Assembly (NCBI GenBank): GCA_024229515.1
Contig: JAAESI010000052.1
Location: 1 to 64,000, forward strand
DNA length: 64,000 nt
Source: Pseudomonadota bacterium
GTDB taxonomy: Bacteria; Myxococcota_A; UBA796; UBA9615
Direction: 5' to 3'
How positions within the stretch are numbered: the stretch's first letter is position 1; the number at the start of each line of letters is the position of its first letter. The notes beneath the pieces were generated by a model, which saw only the letters and a list, made by a program, of their open reading frames with translations, was not told the DNA's origin and did not search any database. Made by a program: the position numbers and the translations under genes. Shown piece by piece: positions 63,791 to 64,000 of the stretch.

Positions 63791-64000
63791 CCGACGAGTT
63801 GGTCCGCGCGATCACGAGCGACGGCCTGTACCGGCTGGCGTCCGCCTCGACCACCGACCTGGTGACCGAGGCGATCCGCCGCCACAAGCCCTCCCCGATG
63901 GGGGCCCTGGCGCTGGCTCGGTCGCTGACCGCGGGCGTGCTGCTGAGCGTCGCGGAGAAGGAGTTTCACCGCATCGGAGTCCAGTGGGTGGGCCGCGGAC
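63787..64000 (+). CDS. hslO: Hsp33 redox-regulated chaperone (partial, N-terminus)
   Basis: The first 71 residues of an Hsp33-type protein; the gene runs off the window end. The sequence fits the N-terminal domain: LVRAITSDGLYRLASASTTDLV, then EAIRRHKPSPMGALALARSLTAG, EKEFHRIGVQWVGRG. The Zn-binding cysteines used in redox activation lie in the missing C-terminal part. ATG 63787 overlaps the stop of the lipoprotein gene. Hsp33 protects unfolded proteins during oxidative heat stress. Confidence 0.88.
   Translation, partial: MTDELVRAITSDGLYRLASASTTDLVTEAIRRHKPSPMGALALARSLTAGVLLSVAEKEFHRIGVQWVGRG

Overview
The window is GC-rich, densely coding bacterial DNA and is most likely chromosomal sequence from a Myxococcota/Deltaproteobacteria-type organism. 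Signs of this are many secreted lipoproteins with acidic repeats (DDDDAT), MopE-type metal-binding repeats and DUF4215 cysteine-rich repeats. Others are C-terminal membrane anchors ending in Arg clusters, Ser/Thr kinases beside FHA and GGDEF proteins, and an alternative complex III / A-type oxidase respiratory chain. I see no rRNA, tRNA, CRISPR array, transposase or phage gene.

Layout. 1-5.9 kb: secreted and surface proteins (DUF2330 protein, SPFH-SHOCT protein, cysteine-repeat lipoprotein, subtilisin-like protease) with a MITE-like inverted-repeat element. 5.9-6.2 kb: 51-base hairpin-forming tandem repeats. 6.2-10.1 kb: a probable operon of Ser/Thr kinase, FHA-GGDEF diguanylate cyclase, PilP-like lipoprotein and a small exported protein. 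10.1-13.4 kb: three translationally coupled lipoprotein genes on the minus strand, each with a reading-frame lesion. 13.5-15.2 kb: a CAP-domain lipoprotein and MutY.

15.2-35.3 kb is the respiratory core: a RegB/RegA-type redox two-component pair, heme A and heme O synthases, Sco1, alternative complex III (actA-F), a membrane-anchored cytochrome c, a cysteine-rich PAS-LuxR regulator, a diheme cytochrome c, an aa3-type oxidase (subunits II, I, III, IV and a second III), SURF1, and four small or very small membrane proteins. Together they would pass electrons from quinol through cytochromes c to oxygen; the flanking genes make heme A, deliver copper and sense redox state.

35.3-41 kb: lipoproteins (a MopE-like one with an odd heme motif), gamma-carbonic anhydrase, a broken choice-of-anchor-L locus with a candidate sigma-54 promoter, and a membrane diguanylate cyclase. 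41-53 kb: a Rieske oxygenase, two B12-type radical SAM enzymes, a self-contained transcription unit for a 19-residue Pro/Lys peptide, an SGNH hydrolase and a 1554-residue fusion of two GT-C-like membrane proteins. 53-59 kb: two SPFH proteins with a coiled-coil partner, then a hybrid histidine kinase with two kinase cores. 59-64 kb: a LamG-type lipoprotein, a second GT39-like protein paralogous to half of the giant fusion, a triple-repeat lipoprotein and the start of Hsp33.

The strongest candidate for something undescribed is the tiny peptide gene at 43806-43865 beside the radical SAM and Rieske genes. The broken lipoprotein operon, with an exported PEP-synthase-like protein of inverted domain order, is the next most unusual.
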